Source: an uncultured Clostridia bacterium (GTDB lineage: Bacteria; Bacillota; Clostridia; Oscillospirales; CAG-382). Taken from it: a DNA stretch of 13,846 nucleotides. The stretch covers positions 1 to 13,846 of the forward strand of contig CAMZED010000034.1 in the NCBI GenBank assembly GCA_947305675.1, in the 5' to 3' direction. The stretch's first letter is position 1; each line of letters begins with the position of its first letter. This document shows positions 6,898 through 13,846 of this stretch, piece after piece. Both the position numbers and the translations under genes were made by a program. The notes beneath the pieces are model-generated. The model had not been told where the DNA came from, made no database searches, and saw only the letters and a list, made by a program, of their open reading frames with translations.

Positions 6898-8841
6898 ATG
6901 CCGGGATACACTGTTTCGGAAAAAATAATAAAAAGCCACCTTGTCAGCGGCACTTTGGAGAGGGGAAGTGATATCGCTTTGCGTATCGACCAGACTCTTA
7001 CCCAGGACGCAACCGGGACAATGGCTTATCTCGAGTTCGAATCGATGGGGATACCGCGCGTAAAAACCGAACTCTCTGTCGCATATATTGATCACAACAC
7101 CCTTCAGAACGGTTTTATGAACGCCGACGACCATCAGTATATCCGTACCTGCGCCAAAAAATACGGTCTTAAATTCTCGCGCCCGGGCAACGGGATCTGC
7201 CATCAGGTCCATCTCGAACGTTTCGGAGCGCCGGGCAAAACGCTTATCGGTTCCGACAGCCACACTCCCACCGGCGGCGGATTGGGAATGCTCGCATTCG
7301 GCGCGGGCGGGCTGGACGTCGCCGTCGCAATGGGCGGAGGCGCTTATCACATAACCATGCCGCAGATATACAAAGTTGAACTTGTCGGGGCGCTTTCGCC
7401 GTGGGTAAGCGCAAAAGACGTCATTCTCGAAGTGCTGAAAAGGCTTACCGTAAAAGGCGGTGTCGGAAAGATAATCGAATATTGCGGCGAAGGTGTGAAA
7501 AGCCTTTCGGTCCCAGAGCGCGGCACGATCGCAAATATGGGTGCCGAGACCGGCGCTTCCACCTCGATATTCCCGTCAGACGTGCGAACTCTGGAGTTTT
7601 TAAGAGCGCAGGGAAGAGAAGAAGCGTTTGTTCCGCTTGAACCCGATCCTGACGCCGTTTATGACGGCTGCACCGTCATCGATCTTTCGACCGTCCGCCC
7701 GGCGGCGGCTTGCCCCAACAGCCCGGATAACGTTCATTCCGTCGAGGAGATCGGCAATATAAAGATCGACCAGGTATGTATCGGATCCTGCACCAATTCC
7801 TCGCTTTCCGATCTTTTAAAAGTCGCGGCGATACTTAAAGGAAAAACCGTCGCCGAAGGCGTAAGCCTTTCGATTGCTCCCGGATCAAAGCAGGTTTACA
7901 ATATGCTTGCCGAATGCGGTGCGCTTGCCGATCTTATCGACAGCGGAGCCAGGATCCTTGAATCCGCCTGCGGCCCCTGCATTGGGATGGGGCAATCGCC
8001 GCAAAGCGGCGGAGTAAGCCTTCGTACCTTCAACCGCAACTTTACCGGCAGAAGCGGCACTGCGGACGCCTCGGTTTATCTTGTCAGCCCCGAAACCGCC
8101 GCAATATCGGCTGTTAACGGATGTCTTACCGATCCGCGCACGATTGGAAAAATGCCTCGTTTTGAATTGCCCGAAAGGTTTCACATAAACGATAATATGA
8201 TAACCGATCCGGCGGAAGAATCGGAATCCGGCGATATCGAAGTGCGCCGCGGCCCGAATATAAAGCCTTTCCCGCAGGGAAGCCCGCTTGCGGACCGGAT
8301 CGAATGCAAATGTATTTTAAAAGTCGGAGACAACATAACCACCGATCACATAATGCCCGCCGGAGCAAAGATATTGCCTTACAGATCGAACATTCCTTAT
8401 CTTTCGCGCTTTTGTTTTGAGGTGTGCGATAAAGATTTTCCGTCGAGAGCCGCGGAATGCGGCGGAGGCATTATTGTCGGCGGCGAAAATTACGGTCAGG
8501 GCAGCTCGCGCGAGCACGCCGCGCTCGTACCGCTTTATCTCGGCGTAAAAGCCGTTATCGCGAAGAGCTTTGCGCGCATTCACCGCGCAAATCTCATAAA
8601 CGCCGGGATACTGCCGCTTACGTTCGTAAATGCCGACGATTACGATAAGATTTCGCTTTACGATACTTTGTGTATAAACGACGTCAGGAGCGCCGTTTTA
8701 AACGGCGAAAACCTTCGGATCTCGACTCCCGAAGGCGATATCAAAATCGTCTGCCGGGTTTCGGAACGCGATAAAAAAATACTTTTCGCGGGCGGATTGC
8801 TCGCTTATACGGTCAGCGAAAGACCGGGAGGTGAAAAATGA
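6898..8841 (+). CDS. acn: Aconitate hydratase, short (Aquifex-type) form
   Basis: Isomerises citrate to isocitrate through cis-aconitate using a [4Fe-4S] cluster. From the ATG at 6898 it is 647 residues (649 from 6892). This matches the compact aconitase branch of about 640-660 residues rather than the AcnA type of about 900. The three cluster cysteines are Cys298 in IGSCTNSS and Cys358 and Cys361 in SACGPCIG. The early block GSDSHTPTGGGLGMLAFGAGG is also clear. The swivel domain carries GDNITTDHIMPAG (about 476-489) and NYGQGSSREHAA (about 531-542), which holds the catalytic serine and substrate-binding arginine. Isopropylmalate isomerase large subunits share the first part, but here large and small domains are fused and the neighbours are citrate synthase and Icd. 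The stop overlaps the icd start by 4 nt. Confidence 0.95.
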   Translation: MPGYTVSEKIIKSHLVSGTLERGSDIALRIDQTLTQDATGTMAYLEFESMGIPRVKTELSVAYIDHNTLQNGFMNADDHQYIRTCAKKYGLKFSRPGNGICHQVHLERFGAPGKTLIGSDSHTPTGGGLGMLAFGAGGLDVAVAMGGGAYHITMPQIYKVELVGALSPWVSAKDVILEVLKRLTVKGGVGKIIEYCGEGVKSLSVPERGTIANMGAETGASTSIFPSDVRTLEFLRAQGREEAFVPLEPDPDAVYDGCTVIDLSTVRPAAACPNSPDNVHSVEEIGNIKIDQVCIGSCTNSSLSDLLKVAAILKGKTVAEGVSLSIAPGSKQVYNMLAECGALADLIDSGARILESACGPCIGMGQSPQSGGVSLRTFNRNFTGRSGTADASVYLVSPETAAISAVNGCLTDPRTIGKMPRFELPERFHINDNMITDPAEESESGDIEVRRGPNIKPFPQGSPLADRIECKCILKVGDNITTDHIMPAGAKILPYRSNIPYLSRFCFEVCDKDFPSRAAECGGGIIVGGENYGQGSSREHAALVPLYLGVKAVIAKSFARIHRANLINAGILPLTFVNADDYDKISLYDTLCINDVRSAVLNGENLRISTPEGDIKIVCRVSERDKKILFAGGLLAYTVSERPGGEK

Positions 8842-10043
8842 GGATCGAAATGAAAACTCCGCTCGTCGAGATGGACGGCGACGAGATGACCAGAGTGATC
8901 TGGCAAATGATAAAAGAAAAACTTATTCTGCCTTTTGTCGATCTTAAAACCGAATACTACGATCTCGGGCTTGCAAACCGCGATAAAACCGACGATAAAG
9001 TCACCGTGGAAAGCGCCTGCGCCGCAAAGAAATACGGGGTAGCCGTCAAATGCGCGACAATAACGCCCAATGCCGCAAGGGTAAAGGAATACAGCCTTAA
9101 ACAGATGTGGAAAAGCCCCAACGCCACCGTCCGCGCCGTTCTCGACGGCACTGTTTTCCGCACGCCGATAACGGTAAAAGGGATCGAACCCTATGTGAAA
9201 AGCTGGAAAAAGCCGATAACCATAGCCCGCCACGCCTACGGAGATATTTATAAAGCGGTCGAACTTAAAGCCGAAGCGGGATCCAAAGCCGAACTCGTCA
9301 TCACCGATAAGTTCGGGAACGAGACGAGGACGCTTATCCATCAGTTCGGCGCCGACGGGGTCGTGCAGGGAATGCACAATCTCGACGGCAGTATAGCGGC
9401 TTTCGCCCGCAGCTGTTTCAATTACGGGATCGATTGCGGAGTCGACGTGTGGTTTTCGGCGAAGGATACGATAAGCAAGACCTACGACCATCGCTTTAAA
9501 GATATTTTCGCCGAGATATACGAAAACGAATACAGAACGCGCTTTGAATCGCTTGGAATCAACTATTTTTACACCCTTATCGACGACGCCGTCGCCCGCG
9601 TTATACGTTCCGAGGGCGGATTCCTGTGGGCGTGCAAGAATTACGACGGCGACGTTATGAGCGATATGCTCTCGACGGCGTTCGGGTCGCTTGCAATGAT
9701 GACAAGCGTGCTGATCTCGCCCGACGGAGTTTATGAATACGAGGCGGCGCACGGCACCGTCCAGCGGCATTATTACGCTTGGCTGAAGGGCGAAAAGACC
9801 AGCACTAACCCCATAGCGACTGTTTTCGCCTGGACGGGCGCTTTGCGCAAACGCGGCGAACTCGATTCGATCCCGGAACTTTCGGCGTTTGCCGAAAAAC
9901 TCGAACGCGCCTGCGTCGAAACGGTCGAATGCGGAATTATGACAAAAGATCTTTACGCCATTTCGTCGCTCGAAAACAAAACCGCCGTAAATACCGAGGA
10001 TTTCCTGGATTCCGCCGCCGCGCGGCTTCGCGGAAACGTATAG
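8838..10043 (+). CDS. icd: Isocitrate dehydrogenase (NADP+), eukaryotic-like homodimeric type
   Basis: Oxidatively decarboxylates isocitrate to 2-oxoglutarate. The 401-residue sequence closely follows the IDH1/IDH2 type (type II), not E. coli Icd. Isocitrate-binding residues are Ser93, Arg99, Arg108 and Arg131 (RHAYGD, equivalent to human Arg132). The catalytic pair is Tyr138 and Lys209. Metal aspartates are Asp249, Asp272 and Asp276 (NYDGDVMSD). NADP specificity is predicted from GTVQRHY (306-312), where Arg310 and His311 match the human residues that contact the 2'-phosphate. GGGAGGT (8826-8832) sits 5 nt before the ATG at 8838; Met5 at 8850 is a less well placed alternative. It overlaps the aconitase stop and ends the operon. 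No terminator hairpin is visible after it. Confidence 0.97.
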   Translation: MRIEMKTPLVEMDGDEMTRVIWQMIKEKLILPFVDLKTEYYDLGLANRDKTDDKVTVESACAAKKYGVAVKCATITPNAARVKEYSLKQMWKSPNATVRAVLDGTVFRTPITVKGIEPYVKSWKKPITIARHAYGDIYKAVELKAEAGSKAELVITDKFGNETRTLIHQFGADGVVQGMHNLDGSIAAFARSCFNYGIDCGVDVWFSAKDTISKTYDHRFKDIFAEIYENEYRTRFESLGINYFYTLIDDAVARVIRSEGGFLWACKNYDGDVMSDMLSTAFGSLAMMTSVLISPDGVYEYEAAHGTVQRHYYAWLKGEKTSTNPIATVFAWTGALRKRGELDSIPELSAFAEKLERACVETVECGIMTKDLYAISSLENKTAVNTEDFLDSAAARLRGNV

Positions 10044-10065
10044 CGCAATATCAACCAACAGGTTA

Positions 10066-10094
10066 TTGACTTTGCCGATTCTTTACTGTATAAT
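10066..10094 (+). promoter_or_regulatory. Sigma-A-type promoter of the small membrane protein gene
   Basis: TTGACT (10066-10071) and TATAAT (10089-10094) with 17 nt between, in the 84-nt gap after icd. It is one mismatch from the full consensus and lies about 35 nt upstream of the next ATG. Confidence 0.85.
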
Positions 10095-10127
10095 GCACTT
10101 AATGAAACAGAAAGAAAGGATATTCGT

Positions 10128-10745
10128 ATGGATAAAAAGATCGAACGGTATTTCGGGCGGAATCTGATAAGCAAGCTGTATGTCGTCAGCATAGTGCTTA
10201 TCGGCGCGGCGGTACTGATAGCCACTCTTTACAGAATATACGTCGGGCTTCCCATCGCGCTCGCCGGAATAGTGCTGTTTTTCGTCTCGGCGGTATTTCG
10301 CGTATCCGATAAAGACATCGACGAAAAAGTTGATTCGGCGCTTAAGAATTACGGCGAAGAGTGCATCAAAGGTAAGCATATCGGCAAACGCGAACTGAGC
10401 GGGGACGAATTCGTTTATTTCACCGGGTATCTTTGCGATAAACCCAACGTTCGTTTCAAATCCGGAAGCGACGGCAAATTAAGGACAAGCCGCTTCTTCG
10501 TCACCGCGGTTTCGGTCACACGGAGCGAGTGCATTGTATGTGCCTCGGTCTACGACCTTTTGGGTGCCTCACCGCGGGAAGACACTTTTATATACCTTAC
10601 CGCCGAAAGCGATAACTCGCTCACGAGGACCGAACTTGAATTTCCGCGCGGCGTAGTGAAATATACCGCCGCGGACGGGCAGGCATTCTGTTTGCCCGAC
10701 GACGCTCAGGCGGACGACCTGATCTCGAAAATATCACGCATATAA
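10128..10745 (+). CDS. Small two-helix membrane protein of unknown function
   Basis: A 205-residue protein with AAAGGA (10115-10120) 7 nt before the ATG. A basic N-terminus is followed by two hydrophobic segments at about 17-34 and 40-57, then a charged region (DKDIDEKVD) and a soluble domain of about 145 residues. The short RIYVG turn between the helices and the positive N-terminus suggest a helical hairpin with both ends in the cytoplasm. The soluble part alternates short hydrophobic strands (EFVYFTGYL, RTSRFFVTAVSVT, CIVCASVYDLLG) and could be a beta-rich, PH-like fold, but I do not recognise a family. It has its own promoter and terminator, so it appears to be a single-gene unit between the citrate operon and the SOS polymerase. 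Confidence 0.85.
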   Translation: MDKKIERYFGRNLISKLYVVSIVLIGAAVLIATLYRIYVGLPIALAGIVLFFVSAVFRVSDKDIDEKVDSALKNYGEECIKGKHIGKRELSGDEFVYFTGYLCDKPNVRFKSGSDGKLRTSRFFVTAVSVTRSECIVCASVYDLLGASPREDTFIYLTAESDNSLTRTELEFPRGVVKYTAADGQAFCLPDDAQADDLISKISRI

Positions 10746-10769
10746 CCTCCAAAACGGTGTAACGCTCCT

Positions 10770-10814
10770 AAAAAACGGCATGGCAGTGCAAAAACGCTGC
10801 CGTGTTGTTTTTTT
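10770..10814 (+). terminator. Strong intrinsic terminator after the membrane protein gene
   Basis: The stem core GGCAGTG (10782-10788) pairs with CGCTGCC (10795-10801) around a 6-nt loop. Pairing extends outward through ACGGCAT (10775-10781) with several G-T pairs, and ends in a run of seven Ts (10808-10814). A matching A-run precedes the stem (10770-10775), so it could also stop transcription from the other strand. Confidence 0.88.
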
Positions 10815-10823
10815 GACGAAAGT

Positions 10824-10837
10824 CGAACAAATGTTCT
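10824..10837. promoter_or_regulatory. LexA-type SOS box 1
   Basis: CGAACAAATGTTCT contains a perfect GAAC-N4-GTTC palindrome (10825-10836), the core of the Gram-positive LexA/DinR operator. It ends where the -35 hexamer begins, so bound LexA would block RNA polymerase. Confidence 0.85.
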
Positions 10838-10865
10838 TGACAAACAAATGTTCGGGTGTTATAAT
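10837..10865 (+). promoter_or_regulatory. Consensus promoter of the Y-family polymerase gene
   Basis: TTGACA (10837-10842), 17-nt spacer, TATAAT (10860-10865). The two SOS boxes flank or overlap the -35, so this intrinsically strong promoter is expected to be silent until the SOS response. Confidence 0.9.
10841..10854. promoter_or_regulatory. LexA-type SOS box 2
   Basis: CAAACAAATGTTCG has a one-base-off GAAC-N4-GTTC core (AAAC instead of GAAC). It lies in the promoter spacer, and 11 bases (AACAAATGTTC) are identical to box 1, displaced by 17 bp. Confidence 0.72.
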
Positions 10866-10881
10866 GATGTCCCACCCGGAT

Positions 10882-10886
10882 AGGAG
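10882..10886 (+). promoter_or_regulatory. Ribosome binding site deciding the polymerase start
   Basis: AGGAG ends 3 nt before the ATG at 10890 and 9 nt before the in-frame ATG at 10896; a TTG at 10887 directly abuts it. The ATG at 10896 has the most workable spacing. Confidence 0.6.
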
Positions 10887-10895
10887 TTGATGTTT

Positions 10896-12167
10896 ATGTC
10901 GCGCTGTGCGCCGGACGGAAAGATATTTTACAGTTCGAATTTTCACGGGGAAAACGCGGAAGGAAAAAAGATAAGGACGGTATTGCATTGTGACGGGAAC
11001 GCTTTTTACGCTTCCTGCGAATCGATCGCCCATCCCGAATATAAAACAGTCCCGTTTGCGGTTTGCGGCAGCGAGGAGGATCGCCACGGGATAGTGCTTG
11101 CCAAAAACGAACTTGCCAAAAAATTCGGAGTTCAGACGGGCGAGACTGTCTGGAAGGCAAAGCAGAAATGCCCTTCTTTGGTGACCGTGCGCCCCACTTA
11201 CGGGCTTTATTCGGATATATCTCAAAAGATGAACCGCATATTTTACGATTATACCGATCTTGTCGAGCCGTTCGGCCTGGACGAAAGCTGGCTTGACGTC
11301 ACCGGTTCGATCGGGCTGTTCGGCAGCGGACGGGATATCGCCGAGGACATTCGCGAGCGGATAAAAAGGGAACTCAAAATAACCGTTTCGGTAGGTGTGT
11401 CGTTCAACAAGATATTCGCCAAACTCGGCAGCGACCTGAAAAAGCCGGACGCCGTAAGCGTTATATCTTACGACGATTACAAAAACACGGTGTGGGGGCT
11501 TCCCGTCGAATATCTTTTGTTCATAGGTCGCTCCTGCGGCGAAAAACTGCACCGCGTGGGGATAAAAACCATCGGCGATCTCGCTTTGACCGACCGGGAT
11601 TTTATGTCGCGCTATCTCGGAAAAAACGGATTGATGCTGCGCGATTTCGCTCTCGGACGGGATTATTCGCCGGTAACGCCCATGGGTTACGAGCCGGAGC
11701 CGAAATCGGTAAGCAACGGGATGACGTTCCGCCGCAATCTCGTCAGCGAAAACGATATTTCTTTCGCGGTGAATTATCTTGCCGGTTCCGTCGCCGAACG
11801 TCTGAGAAAGCACGGGATGCTTTGCACCACCGTCGCCGTTTCGATGCGCCTTTCGGATTTAAGTGTTATAATACGCCAGGCCCCGCTCGAAACGCCGACC
11901 TGTCTCTGCCGCGATATCGCTCGGTCCGCAATGAGGCTTATCGAATCCAACCGCCGTGGGGAAGAGGAGCTTTATTCGATCACCGTCCACGCCGAAAAAC
12001 TCAGGCGCGGTTCCGAATGCGATCTTCAACAGTCGTTTTTTCCTTCTGAATCCGATCTGCGCTACGAAAAACTCCTTTCGCTCGAGACCGCCGTCGATCG
12101 CATAAAAGCCCGTTACGGCAAAAGCGCGGTAAGGATCGCTTCTTCGATCAACAACGGACTTATATAA
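10896..12167 (+). CDS. dinB: Y-family DNA polymerase (DNA polymerase IV type)
   Basis: A 423-residue translesion polymerase. Catalytic carboxylates are Asp33 in LHCDGNAFYASCE and Asp129-Glu130 in FGLDESWLDVT. SVGVSFNKIFAKLGSDLKKPD is the palm/finger block seen across DinB proteins, and the helix-hairpin-helix region follows (GEKLHRVGIKTIGDLA). Near the end QQSFF (378-382) resembles a sliding-clamp-binding motif, followed by the usual LETAVDRIKARYGKSAVRIAS tail. About 25 residues precede the first catalytic block, where DinB proteins usually have only a few; no better start is visible downstream. Two LexA-type boxes at its promoter show SOS control, as for translesion polymerases of other bacteria. 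It may act in damage-induced mutagenesis. No terminator was seen after it. Confidence 0.94.
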   Translation: MSRCAPDGKIFYSSNFHGENAEGKKIRTVLHCDGNAFYASCESIAHPEYKTVPFAVCGSEEDRHGIVLAKNELAKKFGVQTGETVWKAKQKCPSLVTVRPTYGLYSDISQKMNRIFYDYTDLVEPFGLDESWLDVTGSIGLFGSGRDIAEDIRERIKRELKITVSVGVSFNKIFAKLGSDLKKPDAVSVISYDDYKNTVWGLPVEYLLFIGRSCGEKLHRVGIKTIGDLALTDRDFMSRYLGKNGLMLRDFALGRDYSPVTPMGYEPEPKSVSNGMTFRRNLVSENDISFAVNYLAGSVAERLRKHGMLCTTVAVSMRLSDLSVIIRQAPLETPTCLCRDIARSAMRLIESNRRGEEELYSITVHAEKLRRGSECDLQQSFFPSESDLRYEKLLSLETAVDRIKARYGKSAVRIASSINNGLI

Positions 12168-12179
12168 CCTCGAAAGCGG

Positions 12180-12208
12180 TTGACAAAACGCAGAAGCGAA
12201 GCTATAAT
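12180..12208 (+). promoter_or_regulatory. Consensus promoter of the secreted SGNH protein gene
   Basis: TTGACA (12180-12185) and TATAAT (12203-12208) with a 17-nt spacer, starting 13 nt after the polymerase stop. TTGACAAAA recurs at 12213-12221 in the leader, but no -10 follows that copy at a usable distance. Confidence 0.87.
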
Positions 12209-12237
12209 GTCCTTGACAAAAGTTTTAGGAGGCAGAA

Positions 12238-13846
12238 ATGAAAAAGAAATTATCGTTGATCCTCACAATGCTTATGCTCGGCACGGCTTTATGCTCACTG
12301 GTTCCTTCGGCGGAAGAAGACGTAAAATTCGACCACGATGAAGAATATGCCGTAAGCGGGTTCGATACCGCCACCAACGACAACGGTGTATTCATATATC
12401 CCAACAACTCGGCGGAAACGCGCGTTATCGGCGCCGACGATTACGGCTTTCGCCAGATGAATCTGCTTATATTCAACGCGGAAGGACTTCTTATCGAAGC
12501 CGGCGGCCAGATATATGCCAACACCAACGGAATGAACGGAAGCCCTCAGCTTACCGTAAAAGTTCCCGCGGGCGGGTTTCTTGTCGCTTACGGCAACGGG
12601 GCGCCCGGCGCGATCCGCGTCTGCAAGGCGACCGCAATGGAAGGCGCCGTGCTTTATAACGCCACAATGTCGGTGATTTATGAAGTACACGGCGAATATG
12701 ACCAAAAGACTTCAAAATTAAGATTGAGATACAATGACCCGAAAAAAGCCCCGGAAAACGCGGTGAAATTTCTTTTTGTCGGCAACAGTTCCACTTATTT
12801 CAACGGTTCGCCGATCAAATTCAAAGGGCTCTGCCTTGCCGCGGGCAAAGCCGTAACGGTCGATTACTGTACTTTCGGCAGCGCGTTCCTGCACGAATTT
12901 GCCGACCCGAACCACGAACGCGGCAGATCGCTCCGCGCAAAACTCAGCAATAACAAATACGATTACGTCGTGCTTCAGGACGCCGCGGCTGCGACATATG
13001 AAGACAGCCTTGAATCGATCAGGACGATAATGCCGCTTATTGAAGAAAACGGTGCAAAACCTCTTATGTATATGAGATATTCCTCGTCGGTGGATATCGA
13101 CGACAGGATTATGTACGCCAAAAAATACCACGACCACTATACTTCGCTCGCGGCGGTGTTCAACGCCGGATGCGCTCCTGTCGCCGATTCGTTCATTATT
13201 TGCGCCGAACAGTATCCGCAGATAAATCTTTACGCCGACGACCATTCTCACCATTCGGCGGAAGGCAGTTATCTTATGGCGTGCGTCTGGCTTTATTCCT
13301 ATCTCGGGATCGATCCGCGCGGCAATACCTATACCGCCAACCTCGATCCGGCAACCGTTTCGGCTTTGCAGAAAGTCGCGTACACCGCTTGTACGGAAGG
13401 CTATACTTACACCGATCCTGACAGCGACAGTGTAACTATCGATGGGAAAGAATATTTCAACGTTGCAAAGGACTGCACGTATATCGTCGAGGGCGCGCCT
13501 TATTCCGGTGCCTGGACCGACACCGGTTCCGACGGCAATCCACTCGGCAAGCTTACCGACGGTACGTTCTCGGCGTCGGGCGATGACACCACCAACGCCT
13601 GTTATAAGGGCAGCACGGTATCGGTCACCGTCGACCTCGGCGTGGAGTATGAAATAAAACGCATTTTGACCGACGTTTACGGCAACGACGGATGGGGTAT
13701 TGCTTCGCCCGGCACGGCGGCGGTAAGCATTGAGGTTTCTGACGACGGAAAAGAATTCCGCCCCGTCGGCTCCGCCGAACGTTCCGGCAACAAAAACACC
13801 GGGAGCGCCTGGGAAAAACGCGAATTCACGCTCGACGTTACCGACG
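12238..13846 (+). CDS. Secreted SGNH-hydrolase-like protein with C-terminal discoidin-like domain (3' end outside window)
   Basis: The frame is open for 536 codons to the window edge. AGGAGG (12227-12232) lies 5 nt before the ATG. A signal peptide is clear (MKKK, then hydrophobic to about residue 22, possible cleavage after Ala25). Residues about 27-175 form a beta-rich domain with VPAGGFLVAYGNG, resembling the N-terminal modules of some secreted clostridial glycosidases (tentative). An SGNH-like hydrolase domain follows: nucleophile block FVGNSSTYF with Ser184, DYVVLQD at 242-248, and ADDHSHHSAEGSY with Asp335 and His338 as the likely Asp-x-x-His pair. GNSST replaces the classical GDS. From about 410 a galactose-binding/F5-8C-like domain begins (LGKLTDG, VTVDLG, AVSIEVSDDGKEF). 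It probably deacylates or binds extracellular glycans; the substrate is unknown. Further domains or an anchor may lie downstream. Confidence 0.85.
   Translation, partial: MKKKLSLILTMLMLGTALCSLVPSAEEDVKFDHDEEYAVSGFDTATNDNGVFIYPNNSAETRVIGADDYGFRQMNLLIFNAEGLLIEAGGQIYANTNGMNGSPQLTVKVPAGGFLVAYGNGAPGAIRVCKATAMEGAVLYNATMSVIYEVHGEYDQKTSKLRLRYNDPKKAPENAVKFLFVGNSSTYFNGSPIKFKGLCLAAGKAVTVDYCTFGSAFLHEFADPNHERGRSLRAKLSNNKYDYVVLQDAAAATYEDSLESIRTIMPLIEENGAKPLMYMRYSSSVDIDDRIMYAKKYHDHYTSLAAVFNAGCAPVADSFIICAEQYPQINLYADDHSHHSAEGSYLMACVWLYSYLGIDPRGNTYTANLDPATVSALQKVAYTACTEGYTYTDPDSDSVTIDGKEYFNVAKDCTYIVEGAPYSGAWTDTGSDGNPLGKLTDGTFSASGDDTTNACYKGSTVSVTVDLGVEYEIKRILTDVYGNDGWGIASPGTAAVSIEVSDDGKEFRPVGSAERSGNKNTGSAWEKREFTLDVTD

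Noticed and set aside
8805..10058. A 417-codon open frame on the minus strand covering nearly all of icd
   Set aside because: It is fully antisense to a confidently identified IDH with every catalytic residue in place, and its translation resembles no protein. Long antisense frames arise from the codon bias of this genome.
10741..12180. Similar sequences ATAACCTCCAAAACGGTGT (10742) and ATAACCTCGAAAGCGGTTG (12164) at the ends of two genes
   Set aside because: Short, with four mismatches, and partly made of stop codon and coding sequence; no inverted ends or target duplication to suggest a mobile element between them.
12213..12241. Second promoter using TTGACA at 12213
   Set aside because: The position for a -10 at 16-18 nt falls on the start codon region and has no TATAAT-like sequence.
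1..13846. CRISPR arrays, tRNA/rRNA genes, insertion sequences, phage or defence genes
   Set aside because: No spaced repeats, cloverleaf candidates, transposase motifs or recognisable defence domains were seen on either strand; the intergenic gaps are too short to hide them.

Overview
The window reads as a piece of a Bacillota (probably Clostridia-like) chromosome of moderate GC. The evidence is indirect. Every complete gene is on the + strand and genes are tightly packed. Ribosome binding sites are strong AGGAG/GGAGG types. The SOS operator before the Y-family polymerase is of the Gram-positive LexA kind (GAAC-N4-GTTC). The last gene is a large secreted esterase-like protein with a discoidin-like domain, of the sort common in gut Clostridia. 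I cannot name a genus.

Layout: (1) 2-3618, a transporter block: the 3' end of one ABC exporter half, a complete second half, and a DUF362-family protein 2 nt further on. The two exporter halves look like a heterodimer with one degenerate ATP site. (2) 3641-5371, dapA-dapB, with their own promoter and a 4-nt stop/start overlap; they make tetrahydrodipicolinate for lysine and peptidoglycan. (3) 5372-5539, an AT-rich intergenic region with two inverted repeats sharing the half-site TGCAAC/GTTGCA (the second shaped like a terminator), then a consensus promoter. (4) 5540-10043, citrate synthase, aconitase and NADP-isocitrate dehydrogenase in pathway order with overlapping stop/start codons, i.e. 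the oxidative branch from oxaloacetate and acetyl-CoA to 2-oxoglutarate. (5) 10066-10814, a small two-helix membrane protein of unknown function with its own promoter, closed by a good hairpin terminator. (6) 10824-12167, a DinB-type error-prone DNA polymerase whose promoter carries two tandem LexA-type boxes around its -35 element. (7) 12180-end, a secreted SGNH-hydrolase-like protein that runs off the window.

The metabolic genes fit together: citrate synthase, aconitase and Icd yield 2-oxoglutarate and NADPH, hence glutamate, and the Dap pathway consumes NAD(P)H and uses glutamate as amino donor. No 2-oxoglutarate dehydrogenase is present here, so a biosynthetic (glutamate) role is likely but inferred.

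Five promoters were found, all with exactly 17 nt between -35 and -10 and four with a perfect TATAAT followed by G. No tRNA, rRNA, CRISPR array, insertion sequence or phage gene was seen. No intergenic stretch exceeds 170 bases. I found no clear undescribed multigene system. The best leads are the double SOS operator, the TGCAAC repeat region before the citrate operon, the DUF362 protein next to the exporter, and the secreted SGNH protein.
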